Origin: Collinsella aerofaciens
GTDB taxonomy: Bacteria > Actinomycetota > Coriobacteriia > Coriobacteriales > Coriobacteriaceae
NCBI RefSeq assembly: GCF_015548375.1
Contig: NZ_JADMWW010000018.1
Span: forward strand, 1 to 56,315
Direction: 5' to 3'
DNA: 56,315 nucleotides
The notes under the pieces were generated by a model. The model was given only the letters and a program-made list of their open reading frames with translations. It did no database searches and had not been told where the DNA came from. Position 1 is the first letter of the stretch. Each line of letters begins with the position of its first letter. This document shows positions 9,128 through 18,482 of the stretch, in pieces. Position numbers and translations under genes: made by a program.

Positions 9128-11299
9128 TTAAATAAACGGACGAGCTGCGCCGATTACATTTCCCCTTGCGCTAATAGGATGAATTCCGACACCTTGATGA
9201 GGCCAGGAATCAATCATCAAGCCGCCGCCAAGTGCAATTGCAATATGACCGCGGTAATAAATCACATCGCCGCGTTGAATCGAGCTCGTGCTCACGGGCA
9301 TAAAGATATTGCTTCGATACCAATTCATGGAATTGTAGGTTTGGCTTGGATCCCAGCGATGGTTATAAGGGTTGTAAACACCCATATCCATGCCAGTAGC
9401 ATAAAGGCACTGCAAGACAAAACCAGAGCAATCAACAGCTCCACCGGGAGCGGTAGACCAAGGCTCAATATATTGCGTACCGATATACTCATAGGCGCGC
9501 TGGATAAAGGCGTTCACGCAATCTTCCCGCGTTGCTTCGACAGAAATGCGAGAAGGGGTCACATAGGTAAAGTATCCGGTGCAATAGCTAGGCAGCTGAA
9601 CAGTCCAAGAACTGACCTGAGGATACTGGGATGGATTTTGCCAGCCAACTTTGTCGCACTGGCCATCGCTCCAGAAAATTCGGCGAACACCGTCGATGGT
9701 CCTTGCGCCCGTTGCCATAGCGCCGCTGCCGTCTAACCAATACCACTTACCCGAATCTTTAAGCCAGCCAACATGCATGCTTCCATTGGACTCAAGGTAA
9801 TACCATGTTCCATTCAGGCATTTCCAACCAGTTGCCATTTTTCCGTCAGCGTTTAGGTAATACCATGAACCACCAGTAAAAACCCATCCGGTCTTCATCA
9901 CGCCGGAATTGGCATCAAGCCAATACCAATCGCCGTCAATCTGCAGCCATCCAAGATGAATGGCACCCGTTCCGGGCTCAGCGTAAAACCTTAGATTTGC
10001 GACATTAACCCAGCCGGACGCAACCTGCCAACCATCAGCTCCAGCGGTTTTTAGAATAGCGCCGTTTTCGCGAATCACATCCTTGCAAAGATATCCATTA
10101 TCATCGGCATATCTTTCAACGCCATCATTAACGGTAACCCAGCTTGAAACCACGAGCCTACCGCTCTGGTTTGCAAAACAATCGTTGCCGCTCACCTCAA
10201 ATAAGCCCGTTTTCATTAGATGGCTAACAGGGTCCAGGTAATACCAGCTAGCGCCTTCTTTATACCAGTCAGAAATAAGCGCACCAGATTGAGAGGCTAG
10301 ATACCAGCCGTTCTCGGACTGAGCCCAGCCAACAGCCATAACCCCATTGGGGTTCAAATAATATGCTGCATTGCCAAGGTCTAAATACCCAACGGACATC
10401 TTACCATCGGAGGCTGGGTCGAGATAATACCAAGCGCCGTTAACGAGTTTCCAGCCAGTGGCCGCAATACCGTTAGAGCAGTAATACCAATCTGCTCCGT
10501 CTTTGTACCATCCATTTGCGAGGCCATAGTCACCAAAAATGTAGGTTCTTCCATCAATCTTTTGACGACCCTTAAACATGATGAACGTCTGTGGGTCAAA
10601 ATAATAGCGAGCCCCACCTATCGTTTGCCATGACGAAGCAAGGGCACCCGATGAATAAGCCCAGTACCAATTCCCGTCAACGAGAATCCAGCCGGTTTTC
10701 ATAGCACCAGTGGCATCTAAATAGTATTTCCCGCTCCCGAGGTCGACAAAACCAACCTGCATTATATGGGTGGCAGGATCCAGGTAATACCATGTGCCGT
10801 CTTGATAAAACCAACCAGCAGCTAAATCGCCTCCAGCATTGGCATAAAACCAATTTCCATCTGAGTTACGTAGCCAGCAGTTCTGATATAGCGCGCCAAA
10901 AGGCGTTGCGGCATTGCCGTCATTCGCATAAAACGAAGCAGTCGATCCGCCAGCATCGGTCACATTGAAATAACCTGTCTGCATTGCACCATCATTGGCT
11001 GGATCAAGCCAATACCAATAGCCCCCGCTTTGCAGCCAGCCAGTTTGGTGTTTACCGTTTTTTCCGTAATACCAAACTCCAGACGACTCGTCTCGTTGCC
11101 AGCCATCTTTTATGACGGAAGAATTATCAGGTTGCAAATCATCGGAAACCACAGAAGAAAAATCCGCTTTTGACTCAATACTCTGAGCCTCAACGGAATC
11201 CTGTGCAAACGCGACATTCGCACTCAGGGGCAAGCAGCAAGCAGTGATTAATGACGCAGCAGCACAAACAAGCGTGGCCTTCTTTTCGAATCGATACAT
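9128..11299 (-). CDS. Secreted NlpC/P60 peptidase with cell-wall-binding repeats
   Basis: A 723-residue secreted protein. The ATG at 11299 is chosen because GGGAGGG lies just upstream; the frame stays open eight codons further. After a signal peptide (TLVCAAASLITACCLPLSAN) come roughly two dozen aromatic cell-wall-binding repeats (for example GWLQSGGYWYWLDPANDGAM). The last ~135 residues are an NlpC/P60 domain: PGGAVDCSGFVLQCLY holds the catalytic Cys, and RGDVIYYRGHIAIALG the catalytic His. These cysteine peptidases cleave peptide stems of peptidoglycan. The repeats presumably hold the enzyme at the cell surface. It is divergent from the lic fusion gene across about 165 bases and is followed by the L,D-transpeptidase gene. 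Confidence 0.9.
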   Translation of the reverse strand: MYRFEKKATLVCAAASLITACCLPLSANVAFAQDSVEAQSIESKADFSSVVSDDLQPDNSSVIKDGWQRDESSGVWYYGKNGKHQTGWLQSGGYWYWLDPANDGAMQTGYFNVTDAGGSTASFYANDGNAATPFGALYQNCWLRNSDGNWFYANAGGDLAAGWFYQDGTWYYLDPATHIMQVGFVDLGSGKYYLDATGAMKTGWILVDGNWYWAYSSGALASSWQTIGGARYYFDPQTFIMFKGRQKIDGRTYIFGDYGLANGWYKDGADWYYCSNGIAATGWKLVNGAWYYLDPASDGKMSVGYLDLGNAAYYLNPNGVMAVGWAQSENGWYLASQSGALISDWYKEGASWYYLDPVSHLMKTGLFEVSGNDCFANQSGRLVVSSWVTVNDGVERYADDNGYLCKDVIRENGAILKTAGADGWQVASGWVNVANLRFYAEPGTGAIHLGWLQIDGDWYWLDANSGVMKTGWVFTGGSWYYLNADGKMATGWKCLNGTWYYLESNGSMHVGWLKDSGKWYWLDGSGAMATGARTIDGVRRIFWSDGQCDKVGWQNPSQYPQVSSWTVQLPSYCTGYFTYVTPSRISVEATREDCVNAFIQRAYEYIGTQYIEPWSTAPGGAVDCSGFVLQCLYATGMDMGVYNPYNHRWDPSQTYNSMNWYRSNIFMPVSTSSIQRGDVIYYRGHIAIALGGGLMIDSWPHQGVGIHPISARGNVIGAARPFI

Positions 11300-11397
11300 A
11301 AGCGACCCTCCCAGATATCTCATTTATTAATTTTAATCCACATTCCAGGATTGATTTTCGTTACTGTCTGTTCAGTCTATGTAGATAAATATATTAA

Positions 11398-11416
11398 ATT
11401 GAACATAACGTTCAAT
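11398..11416. promoter_or_regulatory. Palindromic operator candidate upstream of the lic operon
   Basis: ATTGAAC-ATAAC-GTTCAAT is a perfect seven-base inverted repeat with a five-base centre. It ends 48 bases before the GTG of the HTH-LicC-LicA gene and lies in the divergent promoter region shared with the NlpC/P60 gene. An AT-rich stretch just upstream (TAGATAAATATATT, around 11382) may hold the -10 element. Because the downstream protein has an N-terminal winged-helix domain, autoregulation through this site is a reasonable guess. Confidence 0.45.
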
Positions 11417-11464
11417 CATTCTATTCTTTTCCTAAGCAATGAACATCTTAATTGGAGGCCTGCA

Positions 11465-13237
11465 GTGGAACTGACCAAGCGTAACTTTACTGTTCTGTAC
11501 GAATACCTAAAGAACCCATATGCCAGCCAGCGAGAAGTTGCCGAGCGCACTGGCCTCTCACTTGGATCGGTAAACGCAGCAAATAAAGAGCTTACGAATG
11601 AAGGCCTTCTCGAATCGGACAGCCTAACCGACAACGGTTACGAAGCACTTCACCCCTATAAGGTTGAAAACGCAGTGATATTGGCTGCGGGGCTTTCGAG
11701 CCGCTTTGCTCCCATTTCGTATGAAAAGCCCAAAGGCCTTTTAAAGGTACGTGGTGAGATTCTCATCGAACGTCAGATTAGGCAGCTGCAAGACGCAGGT
11801 ATCAGCAATATCACCGTCGTTGTCGGCTATAAAAAAGAGTATTTCTTCTATCTCGAAAGCAAGTTCGGCGTTTCGATTGTCGTCAACAACGAATATGCAT
11901 CCAAAAATAACCACGCATCGCTTATGTGCGTAAAAGAGCGGCTTGGCAACACCTATATTTGTTCAAGCGATGATTACCTTCTAAACAATCCGTTTGAAGC
12001 ATACGTTTGGAAAGCATTTTATTCTGCTCAATATGCTGAAGGCGCCACCAAAGAATGGTGCATTCAAACCGGAGCAATGGACAGAATCACCAATGTTACG
12101 ATTGGCGGTTCCGATGCTTGGTATATGCTCGGACATGTCTACTTTGATAAAGCCTTCTCGCTTGCATTTAAGCAGATTCTCGAAACGGAATATAACAAGC
12201 CCGAAACAACGGACAAGCTTTGGGAAGATCTATATATCGAGCACATCAAGGAGCTCGATATGGTGATCAAAAAGTATCCTGAGGGCGAGATCAACGAATT
12301 CGATTCTCTTGATGAACTGCGTGCCTTTGATCCGCATTTTATCGAAAACGTTGACTCCGATATTTTCGATAACATCGAGCAAGTGCTCGGCTGCTCCAAA
12401 TCAGAGATTCACGACGTTTATCCCCTTAAACAAGGTCTTACGAATCTATCGTGCCACTTTAGAACCAATGACGGAGAGTACGTTTACCGCCATCCGGGAG
12501 TCGGGACCGAACTGCTTATTAACAGAAATGGAGAAGTAGCCGCACTTAAAAAGGCCAAGGAACTCGGCCTTGACGACACGTTCATTCATGAGGACCCAAA
12601 GCGCGGTTGGAAAATTTCGAAGTTTGTACCCAACGCAAAGCAGCCTGATCCGCATGATGATGCCCAAATGAATCGAATGATGCAGATGTGTCGTTCGCTT
12701 CACGAGAGCGGTGCAAATGTCGAAACCGAATTTGACTTCTACCTCGAAGCGAAGCGCTACGAATCACTTCTTTTGGAAAAAGGCCCTATCGACATTCCAG
12801 GCTACAGGGAAATGGCCGCCGAAATCGATGAATTGGAGCACTTTGTCCAGGCCGACAATGCGCCAAAATGCCTTTGTCACAATGACTTCTTTTACCTCAA
12901 TTTCCTTATCGATGAAAACGACAAGTACTATCTCATTGACTGGGAATATGCTGGCATGAGCGATTATGCAAACGATTTTGGAACGTGCAGTGTCTGCTGC
13001 GAGCTTTCCGAAGATGAAGTCGACCGCGCGCTTGATGCATATTTTGGGCGCAAGGCAACAAACAACGAAGTTGCACATAACTATGCGCACATTGCCCTTG
13101 CAGGATGGTGCTGGTACCTCTGGTCTCTTCTGAAAGAAGCCGAAGGCGACTTCGTAGGCGAATGGCTCTATATCTACTTCAATTACAGTGCCAAATACCT
13201 TAAAAAGGCACTGGAGATCTATCGAAAAGGTGAGTAA
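11465..13237 (+). CDS. HTH-LicC-LicA fusion: choline-phosphate cytidylyltransferase and choline kinase with winged helix
   Basis: A 590-residue three-part protein starting at a GTG preceded by GGAGG. Residues 1-60 are a winged helix-turn-helix (EVAERTGLSLGSVNAANKEL). Residues about 67-290 are a nucleotidyltransferase of the LicC type, beginning VILAAGLSSRFAPISYEKPK, which would make CDP-choline from CTP and phosphocholine. Residues about 310-590 are a LicA/choline-kinase-type phosphotransferase: LCHNDFFYLNFLIDEND is the catalytic HND loop and YLIDWEYAGM the metal-binding Asp. The protein could thus phosphorylate choline and activate it. LicA and LicC are separate in Haemophilus and pneumococcus. 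The transporter gene follows after two bases, so the two are coupled. The HTH may sense choline status; that is inference. Confidence 0.88.
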   Translation: MELTKRNFTVLYEYLKNPYASQREVAERTGLSLGSVNAANKELTNEGLLESDSLTDNGYEALHPYKVENAVILAAGLSSRFAPISYEKPKGLLKVRGEILIERQIRQLQDAGISNITVVVGYKKEYFFYLESKFGVSIVVNNEYASKNNHASLMCVKERLGNTYICSSDDYLLNNPFEAYVWKAFYSAQYAEGATKEWCIQTGAMDRITNVTIGGSDAWYMLGHVYFDKAFSLAFKQILETEYNKPETTDKLWEDLYIEHIKELDMVIKKYPEGEINEFDSLDELRAFDPHFIENVDSDIFDNIEQVLGCSKSEIHDVYPLKQGLTNLSCHFRTNDGEYVYRHPGVGTELLINRNGEVAALKKAKELGLDDTFIHEDPKRGWKISKFVPNAKQPDPHDDAQMNRMMQMCRSLHESGANVETEFDFYLEAKRYESLLLEKGPIDIPGYREMAAEIDELEHFVQADNAPKCLCHNDFFYLNFLIDENDKYYLIDWEYAGMSDYANDFGTCSVCCELSEDEVDRALDAYFGRKATNNEVAHNYAHIALAGWCWYLWSLLKEAEGDFVGEWLYIYFNYSAKYLKKALEIYRKGE

Positions 13238-13239
13238 CG

Positions 13240-14181
13240 ATGCAATTCGGCTTTTTTAGCGGTCTTCTTTGGGGCCTTGATACAGTAATACTTGGAATCG
13301 GTTTGGCGCTCGCGCCCTATATTGGATCGGCGGAAGCGCTTGCATGTGCCTCCATTGCGGGATCTTTTCTCCATGATGCCTTCTGTGCGATCTGGCTCTT
13401 TGGGTACATGGGAGTTCGAGGCAGATTAAAAGACACGCTCGCTGCACTTAAAACTCGTTCGGGCAAGGTCGTCATCGCCGGCGCACTGCTCGGTGGACCT
13501 ATCGGAATGACCGGATACGTATTGGCGATTAATAATATCGGAGCAGCCTACACGGCAATTATATCCGCCTTCTATCCCGCTGTCGGAGCATTCCTTTCTT
13601 TCGTGCTGCTGAAGGAGAAAATGGGCAAAGGACAGATTCTTTCCCTTCTCGTTGCTCTTTGCGGCGTAATGACGATGGGCTATCTATCGGCCGGATCGAG
13701 CGAGATTGCAAATGCCCCCCTCGGCTTACTCGGCGCGGTGCTTGCTGTTATCGGATGGGGATCCGAAGCGGTGCTGTGCGCATGGGGAATGAAAGATGAT
13801 GCCGTTGATGACGAAACGGCTTTGCAAATCCGCGAAACTACAAGTGCGCTTGTTTATGGAGTGCTTGTACTCCCCCTCTTCGGAGCATGGCATTTCACGC
13901 TGGGTGCCATCCCGAGCATGCCTACATTGATTATTGCACTCGCCGGACTCGCAGGAACTGCATCCTATCTGTTCTATTACAAGGGGATTGCGGCAATCGG
14001 AGCAGCGCGTGCGATGGCTCTGAATATCTCCTATTCGGCATGGTCGGTGGTCTTTGGCCTGATCTTGCTTGGAAAAATTCCCGATATGGCATCCGTAATC
14101 TGCTGCGTTGTAATTGTATGCGGAACAGTTTTGGCAGCTAGTAACTGGGACGAACTATTTGGACGTAATAAGACGGCGTAG
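13240..14181 (+). CDS. licB: LicB-type choline permease, DMT/EamA superfamily
   Basis: A 313-residue membrane protein with about ten hydrophobic helices in two EamA-like halves, starting two bases after the HTH-LicC-LicA gene. The N-terminal GLLWGLDTVILGIGLALAPY and the block SAFYPAVGAFLSFVLLKEKM agree with the DMT superfamily. LicB of Haemophilus and Streptococcus belongs to this group and imports choline. Sequence alone cannot prove the substrate, but the operon with choline kinase/cytidylyltransferase makes choline uptake the most likely role. A strong bidirectional terminator follows 19 bases after the stop. Confidence 0.85.
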   Translation: MQFGFFSGLLWGLDTVILGIGLALAPYIGSAEALACASIAGSFLHDAFCAIWLFGYMGVRGRLKDTLAALKTRSGKVVIAGALLGGPIGMTGYVLAINNIGAAYTAIISAFYPAVGAFLSFVLLKEKMGKGQILSLLVALCGVMTMGYLSAGSSEIANAPLGLLGAVLAVIGWGSEAVLCAWGMKDDAVDDETALQIRETTSALVYGVLVLPLFGAWHFTLGAIPSMPTLIIALAGLAGTASYLFYYKGIAAIGAARAMALNISYSAWSVVFGLILLGKIPDMASVICCVVIVCGTVLAASNWDELFGRNKTA

Positions 14182-14199
14182 CTTGATTAACAATATAGT

Positions 14200-14236
14200 A
14201 AAAGGGGAGAGCTCGACGAGCTCTCCCCTTTTAGCA
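14200..14236. terminator. Bidirectional intrinsic terminator between lic operon and C39-like gene
   Basis: Perfect 15-base-pair inverted repeat (14200-14214 with 14218-14232, AAAAGGGGAGAGCTC and its complement) with a three-base loop GAC. The outer A/T pairs give a U-tract on either strand, so it can end both the plus-strand lic operon and the minus-strand gene ending at 14243. Confidence 0.92.
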
Positions 14237-14242
14237 TCATGG

Positions 14243-14944
14243 CTATTCAATTACCACAGCCTGGCTATCCATCTGTTGCCACGTGCCGAAGAACACCTGG
14301 GCATTTCGCGTAACATTGCCGTTAATCGAATCCGAAAGATAGACAATTCCCTGCTCGTCATCATAGCCTTTAAGGACTACGGCATGATTACCGCCCCACA
14401 GACCATAGGAATGCCCGTTATACCAACGAGCAGCATAACGGCCTCCTGGCCAACTTCCCCATTCGGTATTCCACATCTCAACAGGTTGTCCACAGGTCAG
14501 TCTGTTCTTAATGGAAGAAATTGACGAGAAAGAAACGTCTTTTGCCTGCATGATACTTCCCGCAGCGCGCAGAAAGTTATTACCAGCAATAGTAATCGCA
14601 GGGGCGACGCATCCCATGAGACCCCCGCTGCTACGCCTTGGGTTGCCATCAAAGGCGGTAACAAAGTTGCCGTTGCTTCCCTTGGGCAAGTAATAATCCG
14701 CAATAATCGTCTTACCTAAACCGAAACCATAGTAGTTAAGCAAGTTTGTAAGGGCAACCGACTCACAGCCAGTAGGAAGTTCCGGGTACTGCGAATAGCA
14801 CGGGACATCGACCCAAGCGCCAACCATTGCGCCGGATGAACTGAACTTGTAGTCAGTAGAGCCGATCCAATACCAACCGTTGCTCAACATTACTCCCCCA
14901 CGTGCGGCATCAAGGTAATACCATGTGCCCCAAGGGAAAGCCAT
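14243..14944 (-). pseudogene. C39-like peptidase domain, 3' part of a frameshifted gene
   Basis: This 233-codon frame is the continuation of the gene that starts at 16383. It begins inside a cell-wall-binding repeat (WGTWYYLDAARGGVM) and ends in a papain-like domain of the C39_2 type. VPCYSQYPELPTGCESVALT carries the catalytic Cys in the TGCE context, WGGNHAVVLKGYD the His and VYLSDSINGN the Asp. Such domains are secreted cysteine peptidases, often in surface proteins of gut Gram-positives. The reading frame is lost relative to the upstream part within a run of four G on the minus strand near 14930; one extra G would restore GWLSLGGTWYYLD. It lacks its own signal peptide and convincing start, so it would be secreted only as part of the full product. 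Confidence 0.75.
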
Positions 14945-16383
14945 CCCGTTTTCATCGCGCCAGAAGCGGAATCCAGCCAGTACCAGTTGCTGCCATCGTT
15001 AAGCCAGCCGGTCGCCATTCGACCATCCGAGTTAAAGTAATACCAAGACCCAGCAATTTGCTGCCACCCAGTCAGAATTACTCCACTAGCAGAACAATAA
15101 TATCGAGCACCCTGACTCTCAATCCAACCAGTTCTGGCATTACCGTCGTCGTCAATCAGCTGGATTCCCGAATCGGTCATGATGCCTTTAAGGTCAATTG
15201 CGCCGCTGGATGACGAATGATACATCCAAGACCCATCACCGTTTGACCAGCAATTAGCCATCATCTTGCCGGTACTATTAAATATGTATTCACATGATCC
15301 GATAGTTTGAACGCCCGTGGCCATGGCGTGCGTCGAGGGATCGAGCCAGTACCACGCACCGTTTAGGTTGAGCCAGCCGGAGGCGAGGGCGCCGGAGCCA
15401 GTCGCGTAGTACCAGGTCCCGCCGTCGAGGACCCATCCGGTCGCCATCGCGCCGGAGGCGCTGAACCAGTACGCTGAGCCGTTGCACGCGTGGAGGCCCG
15501 TCACCATGGCGCCGCCCGCGTCGGGGTCGAGCCAGTACCAGGAACCGCCGGTGTAAAGCCAGCCGGTCGAGGCGATACCGTCAGCGAACCAGTACCAGGA
15601 GCCGTCGACGAAGCCCCAGCCGTTAAGAGGGCCGCAGCTGCCGAAGTAGCGGCGGACGCCCTGCGCATCAGTCTGGTAACCCGTCAGCATGGCCCCCGTC
15701 CGGGCGTCGAAGCAGTAGGGCACGCCGCCGACGGAAACGGGGCCGCGCGCCAGCGCGCCGGAGCCAGTCGCGTAGTACCAGGTCCCGCCGTCGAGCACCC
15801 AACCGGTCGCCATCGCGCCGGACGAATTAAACCAGTACAGGGAGCCGTTGCACTCGTGAAAGCCCGTCGCCATGGCGTGCGTCGAGGGATCGAGCCAGTA
15901 CCACGCACCGTTTAGGTTGAGCCAGCCGGAGGCCAGCGCGCCTGAGCCCGTCGCGTAGTACCAGGTCCCGCCGTCGAGCACCCATCCGGTCGCCATCGCG
16001 CCGGAGCCATTGAACCAGTATGCGGAGCCATTGCACTCATGGAGCCCGATGGCCATGGCGTGCGTCGAGGGATCGAGCCAGTACCAGGCCCCATTGGTAT
16101 AGAGCCAGCCAGAATGCAACGAGACCGGATTGACTGAATCCACATAGAACCAGTTGCCGTCAAACGAATTCCAACCCAGATTCCATTTAACGGATTCTTG
16201 AGCAGGACCATCATCGATTGAATCGGAAGGAGAAAGAGTCGAGGGGACGGATTGCCTCTCAATATCAGTAGGGATAGAGGAGCTTATGGGTTCTGCGTTC
16301 GCGATATCAACCACACCGGGCCCAGCGAGCAGTAGGGTTGAAAGAATGATTAGGATTAATATTATTCGCTTTTTCCTTGCCAT
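14890..16383 (-). pseudogene. Secreted cell-wall-binding repeat protein, 5' part of frameshifted C39-like peptidase gene
   Basis: This 497-codon frame gives a signal peptide (KKRIILILIILSTLLLAGPG), a Ser/Pro-rich linker and about twenty aromatic cell-wall-binding repeats. It then runs out of frame in the middle of a repeat, ending AHGITLMPHVGE. The ATG has a GGGGG ribosome binding site. The missing remainder, with the peptidase domain, is in the frame 14243-14944. Without the shift the product would be about 710 residues. Repeats at about 15300-16130 are GC-rich and nearly identical in DNA to part of the neighbouring lysozyme gene, while the ends are AT-rich. This points to recombination between repeats. 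As it stands a repeat-only protein could still be made and bind the wall. A sequencing error is possible. Confidence 0.78.
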
Positions 16384-16483
16384 GTGCAGCCCCCAGTAGT
16401 AACCAATTTTTACATAAACATAGTCTACAAATGGATGGCTAAGAGCAATATGTAATTAGAAAAAAGCAATTAAAGAAGAGCTG

Positions 16484-18217
16484 CTAGCCAAGCCATACAC
16501 CATTGCTAGCAAAAGAGTATTGCACCCCATCGATTTCTTGAACACCCGTAGTCATTGCGTGCGTCGTGGGGTCAAGCCAGTACCAGGCGCCGCCGACGTA
16601 TGCCCAGCCGGAGGCCAGCACGCCTGATCCCGTCGCGTAGTACCAGGTGCCGCCGTCGAGGACCCAACCGGTCGCCATCGCGCCGGAGGCGTTGAACCAG
16701 TACGCGGAGCCGTTGCACTCGTGGAGCCCAGTGGCCATGGCGTGCGTCGAGGGATCGAGCCAGTACCACGCACCGTTTAGGTTGAGCCAGCCGGAGGCGA
16801 GGGCGCCGGAGCCAGTCGCGTAGTACCAGGTCCCGCCGTCGAGGACCCATCCGGTCGCCATTGCGCCGGAGCTGTTGAACCAGTATGCGGAACCGTTGCA
16901 CGAATGGAGGCCCGTCGCCATGGCGCCGCCCGCGTCGGGGTCGAGCCAGTACCAGGAGCCGCCGGTGTAAAGCCAGCCGGTCGAGGCGATACCGTCAGCG
17001 AACCAATACCAGGAGCCGTCGACGAGGCCCCAGCCGTTAAGGGGACCGCAGCTGCCGAAGTAGCGGCGGACGCCCTGCGCATCAGTCTGGTAACCCGTCA
17101 GCATGGCCCCCGTCCGGGCGTCGAAGCAGTAGGGCACGCCGCCGACGGAAACGGGGCCGCGCGCCAGCGCGCCGGAGCCAGTCGCGTAGTACCAGGTGCC
17201 GCCGTCGAGGACCCATCCGGTCGCCATCGCGCCGGAGGCGTTGAACCAGTACATGGAGCCGTTGCACTCGTAGAGCCCGGTGGCCATTACACCGCCCGCG
17301 TCGGGGTCGAGCCAATACCAGGCTCCGCCCTGGCGCAACCATCCGGTATACGCTTTGCCGTCAGAGGTTGCGTAATACCAAGTGCCCTCTTTTAACTGCC
17401 AGTAATAAAGAGAGACATCAACATACGCGTAATTCATATCAACATTTCCGCTAATACCAGAAACTTTTCCGCGGCTTGTATACTGCCAAAAGCTGTAACT
17501 GGCGGTATAGTGACATTGGGAGTTGTATTGAGCAATCCAATGATCCCAAGAACCGCTCTTAAATACAGGGTCGGTCAATATATTGTTAAACCAATTTAGG
17601 TTTGCATAAATGCCTGGCTTATATCCAGCACTAGAAATCTTATTACAGAATGTCTGAGCTCTAGATGCAATTCCGGATTGACGACCATCTGCAATAATTG
17701 TCTTGTCCTCAAGATCGTAATACACCGGTAGCCTAGGATTGTGCCCCGATAGGCAGTCAATCACCATGGACGCCTCATCGGCTGCCTGTTGATTATCAAA
17801 AGCATATGAATAGACATAGACGCCGTAGGGAATTCCGAGTCGCTCGCACTCAGAAATATTTCGATTAAATTGATAGTCAACTCGACCGCCGAAAGACGGA
17901 GCGCCAAACCCAACGCGCAGAATAGCGAAATCGATGCCAGAAGCTTTAACTGCGTCCCAATCAATACGCCCTTGGTGCTCGCTGACGTCAATGCCCTGAG
18001 CTGTAACCCCATCGGGAAGAGCGTCCATAGACAATAAAGCTATTCCGTCTTCTTCGGAAGAAGCATCATCTGAAACTAATTGTCCACCCTCATAACGCCA
18101 AGAATTCTCAACCAGAGTCTGAGCAGCCTCTGCATCCGCAGGGCATACAAACATAGAAACGGGCGCAAAGAGCATCAGCACCAACAATGCCGAAAACAAC
18201 TTAAGATGTTTGTTCAT
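16484..18217 (-). CDS. Secreted GH25 lysozyme with cell-wall-binding repeats
   Basis: A 577-residue secreted muramidase. After a signal peptide (1-32) and a short linker, residues about 75-275 are a glycoside hydrolase family 25 domain. QGIDVSEHQGRIDWDAVK is the opening strand with the first catalytic Asp, DFAILRVGFG the second strand, and LPVYYDLEDK the acidic motif that carries the catalytic Glu. GH25 enzymes cut the MurNAc-GlcNAc bond of peptidoglycan. The rest is about fourteen repeats of the WYYATGSGALASGW type. Unlike the other family members the catalytic part is N-terminal. Repeat DNA at about 16560-17340 is GC-rich and nearly identical to part of the adjacent C39-like gene. Start: ATG with GAGG seven bases upstream. 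Confidence 0.92.
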   Translation of the reverse strand: MNKHLKLFSALLVLMLFAPVSMFVCPADAEAAQTLVENSWRYEGGQLVSDDASSEEDGIALLSMDALPDGVTAQGIDVSEHQGRIDWDAVKASGIDFAILRVGFGAPSFGGRVDYQFNRNISECERLGIPYGVYVYSYAFDNQQAADEASMVIDCLSGHNPRLPVYYDLEDKTIIADGRQSGIASRAQTFCNKISSAGYKPGIYANLNWFNNILTDPVFKSGSWDHWIAQYNSQCHYTASYSFWQYTSRGKVSGISGNVDMNYAYVDVSLYYWQLKEGTWYYATSDGKAYTGWLRQGGAWYWLDPDAGGVMATGLYECNGSMYWFNASGAMATGWVLDGGTWYYATGSGALARGPVSVGGVPYCFDARTGAMLTGYQTDAQGVRRYFGSCGPLNGWGLVDGSWYWFADGIASTGWLYTGGSWYWLDPDAGGAMATGLHSCNGSAYWFNSSGAMATGWVLDGGTWYYATGSGALASGWLNLNGAWYWLDPSTHAMATGLHECNGSAYWFNASGAMATGWVLDGGTWYYATGSGVLASGWAYVGGAWYWLDPTTHAMTTGVQEIDGVQYSFASNGVWLG

Positions 18218-18440
18218 GTAAACCTCGTCATTCGCTCTTGATTGCGTCTAGCTTACAGCATAGCTATGAAAGATTCCCGAACATCTAACAGGACAAGATG
18301 CCATCTAGGACAATAAATAGTTGGGCGCAATGCTGCAAAGAAAAGAAGAACTTACCGGCAGGGTTGAACCCGCAGGCTCATTGCCCCCTCCTCTTGCCCC
18401 CAAGAATACCGACTTCAAATAAACTTTCAAACCAGATGTC

Positions 18441-18471
18441 AAAAAGGTAGGGGGCCCAGAGAGTCCCCTAC
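18441..18471 (-). terminator. Intrinsic terminator after the NlpC/P60-like repeat gene
   Basis: On the minus strand GTAGGGG (18471-18465) pairs with CCCCTAC (18453-18447) and is followed by CTTTTTG. It lies 12 bases after the stop codon of the gene at 18483. Confidence 0.85.
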
Positions 18472-18482
18472 AACTCGGAATT

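Noticed and set aside
15490-15915. Long plus-strand frames antisense to the wall-binding repeats (also 16904-17395, 21038-21532)
   Set aside because: They mirror the GC-rich repeats, have no ribosome binding site or domain, and lie opposite well-supported genes.
18355-18400. tRNA T-arm-like sequence (GGGTTGAACCC) near 18361
   Set aside because: The stem does not pair correctly and no acceptor or anticodon arm follows, so not a tRNA or clear att fragment.
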